Of a stretch of 64,000 nucleotides of DNA, positions 34,463-47,839 are shown piece by piece. Every line of letters starts with the position of its first letter. Position 1 is the first letter of the stretch. Source of the DNA: Pseudoscleropodium purum (Eukaryota; Streptophyta; Bryopsida; Hypnales; Brachytheciaceae); contig OZ017796.1 of the NCBI GenBank assembly GCA_963969395.1, forward strand, positions 36,136,243-36,200,242, written 5' to 3'. Under the pieces are notes generated by a model that had not been told where the DNA came from, did not search any database, and worked only from the letters and a program-made list of their open reading frames with translations. Made by a program: the position numbers and the translations under genes.

Positions 34463-36690
34463 CCCTAGAGCGCTCCGATGTTCAATTTCTGGACAACAAA
34501 TAGTATGAAATTCAGTTTTCTTCCTCATTCCTACTTGGATGAAAGTCATATAATTTGTAGAGATACATTATCAAGTTTTTGTTCTATCCAATGGTTGGAT
34601 TTGGTGCTTCTAGAGTCCATATTTTTATAAAATTACAAATGTGGAAGTATGTCAAGCCAAAAATTGCATTAATTTTAGTTCAAAATTGGATTTGCAAAAA
34701 TGAAGTCATAAACTAAAAGAACACAAAAATTTCAAAAAATCACCATATCAAGAGAACCTCATGTCGAATCTATTCCAACAAGTCTTATTCAAAAAATGAT
34801 AATATTTTGCTTGTAATTGAAATTAGAAGGAATTTTTAAAATTTTCTTTCAAAATTTATAAAAAAATATTGGTGATAGCACTAGTAAATCTAACCATATG
34901 GATAGAATCTATAATTCAAAATTTACAACTTTCATTTGTATATCAAATCCAAAATATTCTTCCAAATAGTACTTTATAACAATTTTTCTCAAATCATCAA
35001 TTTTGGAAATGAATCCAAACATTTAGACATTAATCAAGTGTAGAAAGCCTAAAAGTTCAATAACATATAGTTTGGCAAAATTAAAAAGCATATTCATATA
35101 AATGGCTCATCATCCATTGATTAAAGTTTCTAAGGGACTTTTTCTAAGGGACTCTAGTATAAACTATCTCTAAAGTGTGACAATTTTAGTGGTCTAGGGA
35201 GCCTCCACCTTGAAAATTTGTAGTAATTACATACCTTATCCAAAAATTCTAAATATTTTTTTTGAAAATTCATGATTTCATTTGCCAAAACTACAAATAT
35301 GAATTTTCTTGAAAAAGGAACGCAGTGCCCTCAGTTTTCAGACATCATTTTCCTACCTACCTGTACTCTAATTGGACGTATCAATAGGGTATCAACAAGC
35401 TTGAAAGCAAGCATACATATCATTGACACTTGACAGAAATAGAGGTCGAAGTCCCAGTCTCAGAAGTAGATACAAATGTTTGAAAATTGAGCTCCGGGAT
35501 TGAGAAGCACTCCCTAGAAAGAAGGCTGAATTACCAGACACATAGAATCTAACAGTGAAATTTTAATATTAATATAAGGTACCCCAAATAGGGTTTTTCA
35601 AATAGCAAGAAGCTGAACTCAATATTAATAAGGTACTCCAAATAATCCTAGATCGTTCACACATCTTTGAGTGCATTGCTCGTAGCTTACACGGTAGCCT
35701 CCACCATCGTTTTAACCTCTTCTTGACACACTCCAGTCAATCCTTGCAGCAAATGAGATGCAGTACGTGAACAAGCTCTCGGAAGTGATTTTCAACGTAA
35801 ACAAAACAACGTCAGTGGTACTCCAGAGCAATGAATCACATGAATTGAAGTCGATGCGAGTCAAAGCTTACCTGAAATTGAAAGTCCGAGAAAAACGCCA
35901 TACAGCAATCAATACTACTAGCATAAATCCATATATAAAGTTCTCGAGGTCGCCACTTCCGTCGCTCGAAAATTCAATAGATATATTCAAAAATTCAAAA
36001 TCTAATAAAATTGCACATTTACAAACACTAAGTGTACAACTCAATTCTATGGCAAAATAGGATGGGCTGTAGGTATATCACTGAATTTAAAACAGGAAAT
36101 TATGAAAAGCAAACGGTGCCTCTACCATTCTCCGTGAAGTACAGGATGAGCTTGTTCTAAAGTGACGTCCACTTTCACTCGTTGAAAACTAATAATGATT
36201 GGGAGCCCTCCACAAGAAAGACCAAGGAGAAGGCATCTACGGTCTTTGCATAACATCGACATACCTGCTAAGGGTGCTGAAACCTGCTCTACAATAACTA
36301 AAGACTGTTAATGGATGATCGCCATGGGTCCTATGCATGAAGCAAGAATAAGGAAGAACCAGTTTTTGCAGAAATGGGAAGACCAAGAATGAAACTATTG
36401 CATCTCTGAGTCCGTGAGCTCAACAGTGTTGTCATAGGTAATAGTATCAGCCAACCAGGAGCGCATCACATTACGTTGGCGGTGAAGAATCTTGGAAGTC
36501 AGACATTAGAAATATTTGGTTCCAAAAGTCCTCAAACCAGCATTATATCCCTACTGACGTATTGTTGCAGATAATTTATGGTCTCCACTGTACCTATACA
36601 AGGATGGAGACCTCTTCAAAGATTGGGTACAGAGAGTATGGATCCCAAGAAGGTGGAATATGCTACACGCAAAATTGTGAGGAAAATCCA
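34463..36690. other. Spacer and 3' flank of the SPF45 gene
   Basis: AT-rich to about 35270, with an arm-like copy of the 4828 hairpin at about 35185-35235. Around 35530-35650 a short motif, 'aatattaat..aaggtac.ccaaat', is directly repeated. The 100-residue plus frame at 35758-36060 is Lys/Ser/Asn-rich and unrecognised. Sequence close to 36700 is probably SPF45 3' UTR. Confidence 0.4.
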
Positions 36691-36698
36691 TAAGTGTT

Positions 36699-38348
36699 TC
36701 AGGACTCAGGTAACGCAGCAGGAACCTCCCCCGGTGAGGGTGCCAGATCATTCCTATTGAACCTGTCCTCGTCAAAAAAACTGGCCCTCACTACGCGGCC
36801 CCCAAAGAAACGACCATCCAAGTCTACGAGGGCTTTGGTGGTTTGTTCTGACCGTTCAAATTGCACGAAAATTCGAACAGCTTCTGTGGCAGGGAAATTT
36901 GGCTCAGTAATCTCAAAAATGAGAACCCGCGTCACATTCCCATACTTCGAACACTCTGACGAGATTTCGTCCTCCAGCTCAGAATCAACTTCCCCAGGTC
37001 CAACCTGCCAATAAGAAGACCAACCAATGAAAGGTTACACATGTCTCTGAGTACACGATCAAGGCGTGTTACATGACGCATTCCACTCCCCTGCACTTCA
37101 ATTCTCAGCCTACCCTTGATTCAAGCGAACGATGTTCCAAATAGAAGATTTCGTATTTAAGCCCAGCTTAAACCCAGTGCAACCCAAGGTTTAAAACCCT
37201 AACGGACCAAGGGACCCAAATTAAGCCTCATGTGATTTTAAGCACTTTTGAGTGGGTCACATGGGGAACTTTCTTTTGTTCAATTCTATTTACTTATTGA
37301 CCCACATATGCAATGCTGTGATCCTGTCCCAATTAAAAATTTTAAAATCTGATCAATCAAATTGGTTATTTTAAAACTAAGAAATCTCGGGGTCGGAGAT
37401 CAGACCACTGAACCAAAACAAGGGAATAAACTGAAAACAACATACCATGTTTCGAAGCAGTACAACTCGAGTTGGGGGCCCAGAGATGGAGACCCCCTTC
37501 ACAGCCGGCTTCTTCTCCACAGCAGCGGCCGTCTGAGCTGCATTCACGATGACCCCAGCCCTTTTATCCGTCTTCCTCGCCATCAAGGGCACAGTGATCC
37601 CCTGCTCTTGTTTCCCAAGCCCCTGACCTTCCTTCCATCCCATCCTCGCCATCATCCTTTGCGCGGCGGTCATGGAACTTTGCTTGCTTGCACTACTAAA
37701 TCCTTCGCCACTCTTTGGTGGCGACGGTGAGCGAGCCCGAGCCGGACTTGGACTTTCCCGAGCTGCAGATAGCATAGCCCTGCGTTTCCAAGCTTCCTCG
37801 CCACTGATACGCAACGCCGCCCGCTGTTCAGGCCCCTGCTCCTTCTCTCTCTCGATCTCTCTCTCCTTCTCGACCTCTCTCTGCCTCATGGCCTCCTCCC
37901 GCTCCTCCTCTTCCTGCCGCCGCCTCTCGACCTCCATTCGCATCTCCTCCTCCACTTTGCGCCGTCGACGATCCCTGCAATACTCGTCGTAATCGTTCGG
38001 TCGCGCGGGATCGTACTCTTCCAGCACTCGGCTACTCACGGCCACCAGAGCCGGGTGATGTATCGCTGGCGGGGAATGTGGTCTATCAGGCGTGGCAGGC
38101 ACATTATCACTCGTCCATCGCGAAGCCGCCAACAACCCTTGCACTGCGGGGGCCACTTTCGGCTTCGTTGCAGACCCTTGATTGCGCAGAACCGACGTCG
38201 GAGGAGCGAAAAAACTCGGTTTCCGCACATTCGAAGGGGCCAGCTTATTGTTACTCCACACAGAAGACCCCAGAGTCCCGTTCAACGAGCTTTCATCGTC
38301 GCCTGCCGCAGACGGGGGCGGCAGGTCCCCATACAAACCTCCCAGCAT
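36699..38348 (-). CDS. DRT111: DRT111/SPF45-type splicing factor (G-patch plus UHM/RRM)
   Basis: Two exons on the minus strand, 38348-37446 and 37004-36699 (GT-AG, phase 0), encode 402 residues, close to the known plant proteins. The N-terminus MLGGLYGDLPPP is characteristic of plant DRT111/SPF45/RSN2. Residues about 126-172 form an Arg/Glu-rich charged helix; about 196-215 is a Ser-Pro/Arg segment; 226-268 is a G-patch (MTAAQRMMARMGWKEGQGLG). From about 293 to 390 lies an RRM of the U2AF-homology type: VVLLRNM, SELEDEISSECSKYG, and an R-x-F motif in GRFFGGR (Arg366, Phe368) expected to bind ligand Trp peptides of splicing partners. Family role: nuclear alternative splice-site choice, light and ABA responses in plants. 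All expected domains are intact. Confidence 0.93.
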
Positions 38349-39480
38349 CGATCAAGCCAAACCCTAACCCGAAAACGTCCTCTGTGTTGAAGACCTCGGA
38401 TGGGTCCCAAGAAATTCACTCACTGTCAACTGAAATACCAGCATAGTCGACAGCAGTGGAACAAATAAAAAACAAAACGAAGAAACACCAAGAGACAACA
38501 CCAACGCAGAACGAATTTGTACTAAGATCAATGGCAATACAATTGCCGATTGCCAGAGTTCGGAGAACGCGGACTACAATCGAGAAAGCCTAAAATTTTG
38601 GTAAATCTCGATTCTCGTCGCTACGAGATGACAATTCTGACTATACCTAGGGTTTGTCCTCCGGCTTGGAATTGGAGGGTTTTCGATATTGTTCCTCAAA
38701 ATGCTTCGCAATGACCACGCCAGTGTTCACAAGCCCAGTAACATTCGGCACATTGTAATTCTGCGCCACGTAAACCCCGACCAACGCGCCCACCGTGAAG
38801 TGGAAAGTAGTCTTTATCAACCCCATCCTAACAGATCACCTCACTGTCCACGCACACCACCTGCACAACAGGACCACACCCCAAACCCTATAAACCTCAA
38901 AAACTCCTTTCCCGCTCTGTTATTACTTTAAGAATCTCACCGATCAAGGATTCTTGAACATATATATTTCTCTCGCAAACCAATTAAAACGCAAACCATC
39001 TGCACGCAATAATCAGAAGACCATACTGTCAAACTCTAACAACCTCAAAATTCGTTTCCCGTGCGATTGTTCCTAAACTTCTTCAACGAAATTCCGACAT
39101 AAAATTCTCTCGCAAATAAATGAACAAACAAAACCCATAAGAAGACGAATTCACAAGATGGATGCCACTGAATCAACTCTGCAGATTTAGGGGGAGACGA
39201 TTAACTACCTTGAAAAACTCCACACCGTACCCGCAATGGTTTAAAAAACTCTGGGATGGATCCAGGAGCATCTCCAGCTTCCTGCGCTGTCTACGAAGAA
39301 CTAAAACTACGTGAGTCCAACACCATCTCCACGGGATTCAAGGTTCCTACGATGCGATACCGACGATGCTTCGGGCCTAAGCAAGAGCAAGAGCACTGTG
39401 AGGAACCAGGAGGAGCTCTGCTTTCTAGGGAGTCTAGCATTTAGGGCTGACGTGTCGTTGGCCACAACGGGTTTTTTTAA
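38349..39480 (-). promoter_or_regulatory. 5' flank of the SPF45 gene
   Basis: GC-richer sequence upstream of the minus-strand ATG, with AAACCCTA-type motifs at about 38358 (minus-strand leader side) and 38647-38655 (cctagggtttg on plus). It probably holds the 5' UTR, perhaps with a leader intron, and the promoter. The several plus-strand open frames here are not protein-like. Confidence 0.4.
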
Positions 39481-40587
39481 TGACCAATTTTTTTAATTTT
39501 ATAGAATTTGGCATGTTTTTGCCTATATCTTCACTACATTCATTCAATCAAATTGGTCATAGATCAATTATAGATTAAAATTCAAACATAGTTAATTCTT
39601 TTTTTTAATTCAAACAATACATTAGATGAATGAGAAGTTATTTTTCAATGTGTTTTTGTTACAAACCTCCCACAATGGATTCCAATTAAGAACACAAAAA
39701 TGTATTTTTTAACAAGAATGCTTTTACAAGGAGCTCAAACCACATGAGTATAAAGAGGAATCAATCTCCAAAGAGATTTCTCTTTGTCTCCAAACTTTGC
39801 TTCATGTAATAAAGAAAACTATCAATAATAGAAGACTATTAGTCATTAAAATAGACTAAGACTTCTTTTCTACCTTTAGTTTTCTATTCTTGATCTATTT
39901 AGAACCATTCACTAAAGTATAAGTCTTAGTCATATTTATAAATATTCTAAGTGTAAATTCATATTGTATCCAAATCTTGATCTTCAACTTGGAGTTATCT
40001 AACTCGAAGTTCCGAAACACTTATCTTGATTTGGGAACTATTTAGTTCTAGTAAGTTGTCTAACTTTAGTGCCTAAATCCATTATCTAGAGATATCTATC
40101 TTTAAGCAATCTCTACTTATACACTAATATACATTTCATTATGAATTAGTTCATACATCAATGCATTTGTCCATCAAAAGTTATAACAAAGGTTATATCA
40201 AAAATCATTATAGTTTTCCACTCATATAATGAAGAGAAGAAGAAAGCAATTCAATTATAATTTTATAACAAGGTATGAATTTGTTATGAATGTTTGAAGT
40301 ACTAAGTGGAAGTATAAAATAATTGTATTTTTTTGTTGCATTCCAATAAAATTTGAGACTACTACTATAGGTACTACAAGTACTAGGGACACTGTTTGTA
40401 GCAACCATGTTTCCAAATCTCAACCATTGATAACATTCTAGATCTCCATTATTTTTTATAAATTTTTATTTAGTACTATATATGGATTGTTTTCAAGTAC
40501 TTTGTAGTACTACAAATGACCTACATTTATTACCTCATAAGTGTTAAAATCTCATATATATTATAAAATTTCACCCCTTTTAGATTC
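39481..40587. other. AT-rich spacer
   Basis: No gene or clear element seen. Confidence 0.4.
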
Positions 40588-40591
40588 TTAA

Positions 40592-41330
40592 CTCCTAAAA
40601 TTTCATGACTTTGTTTTTAGCAAAAATGCTCAAAAACTATCATTTTTAATACAAATATCAAATTTTTGAAAAAAAACTTTTTTTTCACATACATAACCAT
40701 AGGATTTTGTATTATGCTAACTTAAAAACATGTAGTAAAAATTTCAAAAACAAACCACTACGTAGATTTCAAGATATAAGCATTCCAATTGAATGAAATC
40801 ATTTTTTTGGCCTTGCAAAAATAAGGCATTTGCACTTCACAAGTCAATTTCTATAATAAAATGTCCAAAATGGTGGTTATTCTTTAAATTCTTGTTCCTA
40901 GACAAGTTGGTTACATGCTTGAAAATTTTTAGATCATTTGGAATTGTTTAACATATAGGAAATAAATAATAAATAGATAGTAGTAGAAAATGATTCAAAA
41001 TACTAAAATGTTAAGAATTTAATTATGTAATTGAAAAATTATAATTCCATTAGGTGCAATGTTGTAATAAACAATTTACATCCTACGATGTTATTTTTTC
41101 CCAAAAATATTGAAAATTAAGTAAGATGAAGGACTTCAAAGTTTATTTTTGAGTAAAGAATCCATAACTATTTGCAAACAAAAAATCCTCATAGCTTTTG
41201 ACTTATTGATCAAAATGAAATGATTCAAAGCTTTTCATACATATAAAACTCTAGAAAACCAATTTCCAATTCTTGTTTATGAATAAAAATGATTTTTTCT
41301 ATCATTCTAACACTTTGTTCAACTTCAAAA
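40592..41330. mobile_element. TTAA-type MITE family, copy C, right end missing
   Basis: Starts CTCCTAAAATTTCATGAC after TTAA (40588-40591) and aligns with copy A through 'aagatataagcatt', 'tttttagatcatttggaat' and 'attaagtaagatgaagga'. Similarity fades at about 41300 and no right terminal repeat is visible, so it is truncated or interrupted there. Its uninterrupted text at about 40960-40985 serves as an empty site for the CACTA insertion in copy B. Confidence 0.55.
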
Positions 41331-42050
41331 AAAGTTGTGGCTTGTCTTTCTTTATAAATTTTGTTGTTTTAAGCGGCATGAATCAAATTGTCGCTTGACT
41401 TCTTTTTGTGTCATGGATATGATGAAGTGGAGTTTCTCGCCTATATGGTTGTGTTTTTTTTTAATTTATTGGTGAAGTACAATTGTTGGTCACTATGGGT
41501 TTGAAGTTTAAGAGCCAATCCTTTAAACAATTCAGTTCATGGTTTCATTATTTCATTGTACCCATTCGAAGCCTATGGTTTCTTAACCCTATCTTGATCC
41601 ATGAATCAATCTAGAGCTATAGAAGGTAGGTCAACAAGGAATAGTTCCACAGTGATATAGAAGATTCAACGATTGAGTTTGAAGATTCTACACAACTTTG
41701 ATTTCTTTAGTTTTCAAGCCATTTTAATTTAGTTGGTGGATTTGAAGGTGACAAGTTCATTTATTGTCATCTTTTTTATTACATTGCAAGTTATTAGTAG
41801 GGTGAATTTGCAAGTGACAAGTTCACTTGCCTTCATCGTCCCAAAACTTTTTTCATTCCTAAGTCATTTCTAGCTGCAACCAGAATCTCTATGATTTTCC
41901 AAGGCAATCCTCTCTCTATTTGATAGCATCCTTTTACTTCATTTAAAGAAATGTGATGTTTTCATAAAGCAGGATTGCAAGCATTTGTAATTGTGCAAAT
42001 TGTTGCAAAAGCATGTAGGCATCGTCATTGAGCAATTGCTTGGAGGTTTG
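41331..42050. other. Probable 5' part of a decayed hAT-like element
   Basis: No intact frame. It precedes the recognisable transposase fragment and may hold its eroded N-terminal part; I cannot align it with confidence. Confidence 0.25.
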
Positions 42051-42054
42051 GAAG

Positions 42055-42380
42055 GTGACCTCAAAAGAAAGGGAGTTCAATTCTCCACCTTTTTTCACAT
42101 TTTGATTCATAGTTGCCCGTCATGTGATTAGAAGCACTAATTGCTCGTATTCTAGCAATTTAAGATAAAAAAAACTTCCTAGAAAGTATTGGTTAGTAAT
42201 GGCCAGTTGGAAAATGAGTGAATACTTGCATGGATCTACTCTTGTTGCCCTTAAAAGTGTTGTACATGCTACTAGTATAATTTCAATTAGTACAGATGAA
42301 GCTCCGGTTGTAGATAATACTTCACGGGTGAGCATTTACATTTATGTGATGAAGAGTTGGAAGAGTGTGAGCTCCTAATT
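42055..42380 (+). pseudogene. hAT-like transposase fragment, N-terminal half
   Basis: Frames on the plus strand read GDLKRKGVQFSTFFHILIHS, then after stops and one frameshift WKMSEYLHGSTLVALKSVV and IISISTDEAPVVDNTSRVSI. This resembles a transposase-derived family widespread in mosses and other plants ('...FISLSADEVTTIDN.SWISVHVY' type), in which the Asp-Glu is the first catalytic region. TAG and TAA stops interrupt the frame. The apparent 71-residue minus-strand frame at 42120-42335 is the complement of this fragment. Confidence 0.5.
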
Positions 42381-44728
42381 TGTCACTTAGAACTCATAGT
42401 TTGTTTTTTTTTTCAAATTTTGCAATTTTGATGATAATTTTATACAAAAAAACTCCAAAAGAGTGGAAGACCAAAATAAGATGTGATACACCAAAATAGA
42501 TATTTGGTCTAAAAGAAGGTTTTATGTCTTGAATACGTCAAATGTTCACATGTGTATAGGTTGGAACCCAAAAATGGTGGAAGTTAAGAAGTTTGAGAAT
42601 TATAGTCAATATGTAGTCTAAACCTAGTAAACCAATAGCCAAGCCTTACTAACTTGGTCTGAGGGGAATCCATTGAGATCCTTAGGTACATTTCCTTTAA
42701 TAGATTTTAGTTTTTCTATTCCATAGTCGAAACTGTAGATGCTCTAATTATTAATATTGGAAGGGTTTCTACATTGGGAAGGCCACTAAAGGAATTTGTG
42801 GCTAAAGAGCAGTGACCAAGGATCAAGAGCATGTTAGAAGACTGAATGCAAAATTCATTTGCCAAAATTCTCTTATTTGTGAAAGTTTAACTATTTACTG
42901 GTAATTATCAAGAGGGTAGGATTTCATCCTCCCATGCTCCCATGTGCAAAATAAAAGTACAACCTTTAAATCTATTGTGAGATTTTATAAAAGGTTCTAC
43001 AAAAAGTTTTAGATTTTTTTTTTACTTGTAGAAATGCCTTTTTCGGACTGTCAACTTTTGAAACTAACAAGGGAATTTTTTTAGAAATTATCTAAAAGAT
43101 GGTAAAATCTCACTAAAAATTAGGATAGGTTCTTTTATTTTAATGACACACTTCAACAAGTTTCATGTCATTTTGATAGTAGGAGGTGTTTGAACTAGGA
43201 GAATTTGTCCAAATTAATGCCACTATAGAATTTACGTGAAGTTGACAAGCGTCTTGGGAGCACATGGAATAAAAAAAAGTCAAAATAGAAGCTTCATTTA
43301 ACCCCTTGGGCCTTACAAACAATTCTAGCCAATTACCTTGGTCAAAACAAACAAACTCCAAAAGTTAGATTTTAAACTTTTCAGTAACTTGAAGTGGCAT
43401 TGAGTTTCAATGGTCTTTTATGAAGGACATAGGGGAAAGGGGTTTCAAAAGGCTAAAAAGACCTTTTAAAGCCAATGGCGCAATCCATTTGTGATTTGGA
43501 ATTAACTCCAAAAATTAAAAGTCAACAATCTATTAATGGGGAAAAATTATGAAGATATCTAGTTTTCTTGGGTTCCTATAGTTAGAATAGTACTTCCAAT
43601 AGGTAGTTATTGGTAAGGGAATATTGTAAAGAATTTTGGAAAGTCTAAGGTTTCCATAGTGCAAATAGAATTCTCTTTAGTTAAATGCAAATTAAGAAAA
43701 AATTTAGAAATTATGAGGTTCGTGTAGTTGGAACTAGTTCTCATTAGGTAACTTGGAGAGGAGGTGGATTCCCGATCATGTATAAAAAGGGATCTAGTTT
43801 CCTCTCAAAATACCTCCATTTTTGTATTTGGGTCCGTTGGGTTCAATTTATGTTGGATATTTTTGGCATTTTAAGCCAAAAATCTTAACTTGAATAGTGT
43901 TTTTTGGACTCTTTTGGGGCTATTATTATTGTTTAGCAAGCTTGTGGAGGTCTTTGGGGTCCTTTTGCACCTTAAGTCTTTGTATTTGGGTTTAGCCTTT
44001 GTTTTTAAATCATTTGGTTCTAAGTCTTCTATTCTATAATTCATTTGGTTCTAAGTCATTGGTACTTGGAGGTATCTAGTCCTACCTACATTAGAAGAAG
44101 TTGTTGTCACATTCTTATGGTCCCATTGTCTTTAGACTAATCCTAGAGTTAACCCCATTGTACTTTGGCCATGTTGCTTTGCAGGGCTTTTAGCCTTGAG
44201 TTTTGAAGTTGTGACTCTTACACTAACCATTATTTTATTAATACAAGTCACTACACATATTTTGGATATGTCCTAGCAAACCAAACTTGTTCTAATATTG
44301 CCCATAGTATTGTAGTCCCCACAGGGGCTTCAAAGCTTTAAATCCCCCTTAAGTCTAAGTTTTAGATTGTGTATTAAAAATTTGTTTGATGGCATAGCTT
44401 TGAACTCCAAGGGTCAAAAGAAGTCTTAGATTTGATGTCAAATCCAAAACAATGGTGGAACTTTGAACCTCTTGAATGGTTAACTCCAAAGTTTAATCTC
44501 CAAAAGATGTCTAAAATGAACCAAAGTTTAGTATCCAAAAGTAGACACTACAATTTTAGTTTTACCAAAGTCCTAGTTATTTTCAGCTGCTATTTTGGTT
44601 CCCAAGCCTTAGTTTTTACCCAAGTTCCATTTCAATTCCAAGTCCCATTTTGGGTTTCAAGTCCTAGTTTTCGAAAACCTGATTTTCTAACATCTAGCAC
44701 CTCAGCCACCTCTACATCCAACAAAACC
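42381..44728. other. Spacer, partly LTR-like
   Basis: No intact gene. Between about 43740 and 44330 there is a TATA-like 'tataaaaaggg' followed about 450 bp later by 'ttattttattaataca', a pairing that can mark a solo LTR, but I found no TG...CA ends with a target duplication. The short repeat 'catttggttctaagtc' occurs twice near 44010-44060. Confidence 0.3.
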
Positions 44729-46089
44729 CACATACAAGAATATGAGCATTTTATGATTGCAAAAATATGACTGGAGATGACTAGTGACTGCTTGTAGTCA
44801 TATTTGGGTAATCTAAAACTTTGCAAAAAAAAATGACTACAAATATGACTACTAGTCACATTTTTGCTTTATGCTTCATGACTGTATAGTATACATCCAT
44901 TGAGAACGGGAAAACACTTTATAGGGAACTTTTGGGAACATGTTTCGGGAACACCCAATCATATTTTTCTCCAATCATATTTTGCAGGCATATTTTTACA
45001 ATTTTTACAATTTTCTTTTTAGGGGTAGCCCATGTGCAATTTGGGCTACAGAAGTACCTAGTCATATTTTTTTGATAGTCATATTTTCAATCATCCTTTT
45101 TTGATAGTAAGGATTTTTCAATTTTTAGGCCATACATGGAAGATGTGCTCGAATGTAGGTAGACCTTTTGTATTTTGGCCATACGGGTCATTCCTTTGGA
45201 TGTAGACATGACTTCATTTCGTACATGCACTGAATTTTTTTGAGCTTCATCTATTATAAAATATGTGTGAAACAATTAGGCTAGGGTGGCCACATATTTC
45301 AATGTACTAATGAAGGAAGTCCTCAAAAGTAGAAGGCATTGCAAACATGACATTGCAAATGGATTCTTTTCTTGTTTACTCCATTGAAAGGGGTAGACAT
45401 TGGAAAGCTTTTGAATACTTTGAATGTCTCTTAATACATGCAACATGGTTTGGTTCCTCACAATAGTTTCATTTTGAAGTTCATTAACATATACATTTGC
45501 TAAAGACACATACAAAACAAAAAGTGCTTCAAACATGAAGGCAATTATTTTTTTTATTATAAATTAAGATGGTTCTCTAATTTGCTTTGAGAACAACTGA
45601 GGCCAAGAGGACATGACATCATCTCCTCTTTGTATGTAGAAAGATGTATAACAAGCACAATCTATTGCAATGGTGCCATTCACCTAAGATAAACATACTT
45701 ACATTCTTTGCTTCTGTATTATACACCAAAGGCACTATTGCATAGAATCGTCTATATGAAATATTGAAGATCATTTTCTATGTATTGTTCTTTGTTATAT
45801 AGGGAGACTCACTTTGAATCTGCATCGCTGTATTGTAAGTCATCTACTGTTATGTCATCTTGTTTGAGACGTTGTTATGTAGTTGCAATCATGTTGGCTT
45901 CTATTTCCACTACTTCATACAAGATGGGTGTCTTTAGAAGAAGATCTTCGTAAAAGTCCATGGCTTCCAATCCCTGAAAATTTGTTGTCTTCCCCAAAGA
46001 TATGCATTCTATTTTAAGTGTTGCTTGATGTGTGGAGAATAATCAAACACCTCTTGGTTCCTTTCGAAGCACAACTTCTCATCCACTCT

Positions 46090-46410
46090 TGCCCTTGTAG
46101 GGTGCAAAGAATACTTGTTCAATGTGTAGAAGAAAAGCAAATGACTATATTGAGTAAAGAATCCATTTGTCAAAATTGACGATGGTGAATCTATACTCAT
46201 CTTGCCTCAAAGTGGCCCCATCACTTCTTGTATTAGCAACCACCTAATTGCAATAGAGGACTACAACCTCAAAGTAGCCATAATCTATGGAGAGGATTTC
46301 TTCTACCCACCCCACATACTCCAACTCTACAACCTTCATGTTTGTATCCTTCACACCTGCTCGACACAATTGTTGAAAGGTTGCAACTACTCTTGAATCC
46401 ATTGTTGTCA
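46090..46410 (-). pseudogene. CACTA transposase DUF4216 domain remnant
   Basis: The minus strand reads VVELEYVGWVEEILSIDYG and FEVVVLYCN, then a stop, VVANTRSDGATLRQDEYRF, TIVNFDKW, HIEQVFFAPYKGKSG, a stop, and EVVLRKEPRGV. This is the DUF4216 pattern of the C-terminal half of plant CACTA (TNPD-like) proteins. At least three nonsense codons interrupt it; one is a TGA where a Trp codon would be expected before EVVLRKEPRG. Confidence 0.75.
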
Positions 46411-46817
46411 ATTGTTTCTCACAACTTTGGACACGAATGTGGTTTCCAAATGCATACATGGAACGATATGACTTGGCTCGATCTGATGGAGGTACATCAA
46501 AACTCTCACGTCCTCTTCCACTTCTTCAATCCCATCTTCCATGACATGCAACATTGCCTTTAGAAACCAAATGTGGAATTCCTCATTATATAGTTCTGTT
46601 GGATATTGTGTTTGATTCTTTCATTTTTTATGCCTATATTGTTCGTGTTCTTATTCACAAGTTGACATATCATCTTCATGTTTCCTACATTATACAACCA
46701 TGAAGCATATGAGTTCATAAAAAATATGCAAAACCGCACACTATGTGCAGTCATATTTCAATGCCAATCATTACATTTAGTCCTTTGTGCAATAACATAA
46801 CTACATGTAGTTGTATA

Positions 46818-47090
46818 TACAATTGTATAATAAGATTTAGCCATATATTAAATTACAATACTTTAGATAGTCATACATGTAATTATATCACTAGTTTCAA
46901 TCACATATGACATCACATTACAATGTATAGTCATATATGCAATTGTATTACTAGGTTCAATCATATATTAAATTACATTACTATAGGTAGTTACAAATGC
47001 AATTGTATCACTAGGTTCAGTCATGTATGACAGTACAATACAATGTACAATTATGTATGCAATTGCATCACTAGGTTCAGTCATACCAAC
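46818..47090. repeat. Tandem repeat, about 61-bp period
   Basis: Four to five imperfect units. The marker 'atcactaggttcagtcat' occurs near 46885, 46947, 47008 and 47068, and each is preceded by a version of 'gtatgcaattgt'. It lies between the DUF4216 and DUF4218 remnants, probably within an intron or spacer of the CACTA element. Confidence 0.7.
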
Positions 47091-47284
47091 ATTCATAGTA
47101 GCTATGCCAATTACTAATTGCAAATCCATCACCACATGTTATCATTATTGCATTCCTACTAGCAATGCCAATTAGAAACAGGTACATGTAGTTACAACAA
47201 CATATACTATTGGACTACATGGAAGGTTCATATCCTACTACTCATGTGACTATGGACTCTAGTTCATAATCATTTTATATGGCC

Positions 47285-47839
47285 TTACCTCCTCCAATCC
47301 TCAAATGGCGTTGCGTTGTTCACAACAAACTCATGGATCCATTGCCAAAGTTCATTTGAGAGGTACCATGCACGTCCGCTACTTTGTAAGATTTCATCAT
47401 ACATTGTAGGATCTTCTTTGTCATCCCACACTCTTCTGCTAGTTGCCGTGTACTTCTGCATGTACTCAGTACAAAATTGCAGTGCTTCAGCCACAGCATA
47501 ACCTTCAGCTATACTCCCTTCAGATTGAGTACGATTTTGGACATATCCTTTTAGCGTTTTCAAATACCTTTCAATAAGATACATCCAACGTATATGCTTT
47601 GGTCCACAAATTTCCATTTTTTTTGTAAAGTAGACAACTAAATGGCTCATGATATCAAAAAAAGATGGCGGAAACTCTTTTTCCAACATGCATAAAGCCA
47701 GAGCCACATCAGACCTCAACTCTGGTATAGTTCTCACATCTATGGTCTTAGCATAGAAAAAATGGTACACGTGACTAAACGACAAGCAAATGGCCAAATG
47801 ACATGATGTTAGCTTTAGGTATAGGTTCATATGAAGCAT
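47285..47839 (-). pseudogene. CACTA transposase DUF4218 domain (open fragment)
   Basis: A 184-codon open frame. From residue 41 it matches the DUF4218 domain found next to Transposase_21 in plant CACTA elements: LRSDVALALCMLEKEFPPSF (41-60), KHIRWMYLIERYLKTLKGYV (81-100), and WIHEFVVNNATPFEDWRR at the end. Residues 1-35 do not look like the domain and may be intron. Without DUF4216 in frame and with no TNP2 catalytic domain upstream, it cannot be an active transposase, though this part has kept its frame. Confidence 0.8.

Noticed and set aside
37672..38446. Several plus-strand frames of 60-122 residues
   Set aside because: Shadows of SPF45 exon 1. The minus frame has a complete domain set, while these are Ser/Arg-rich with no family resemblance.
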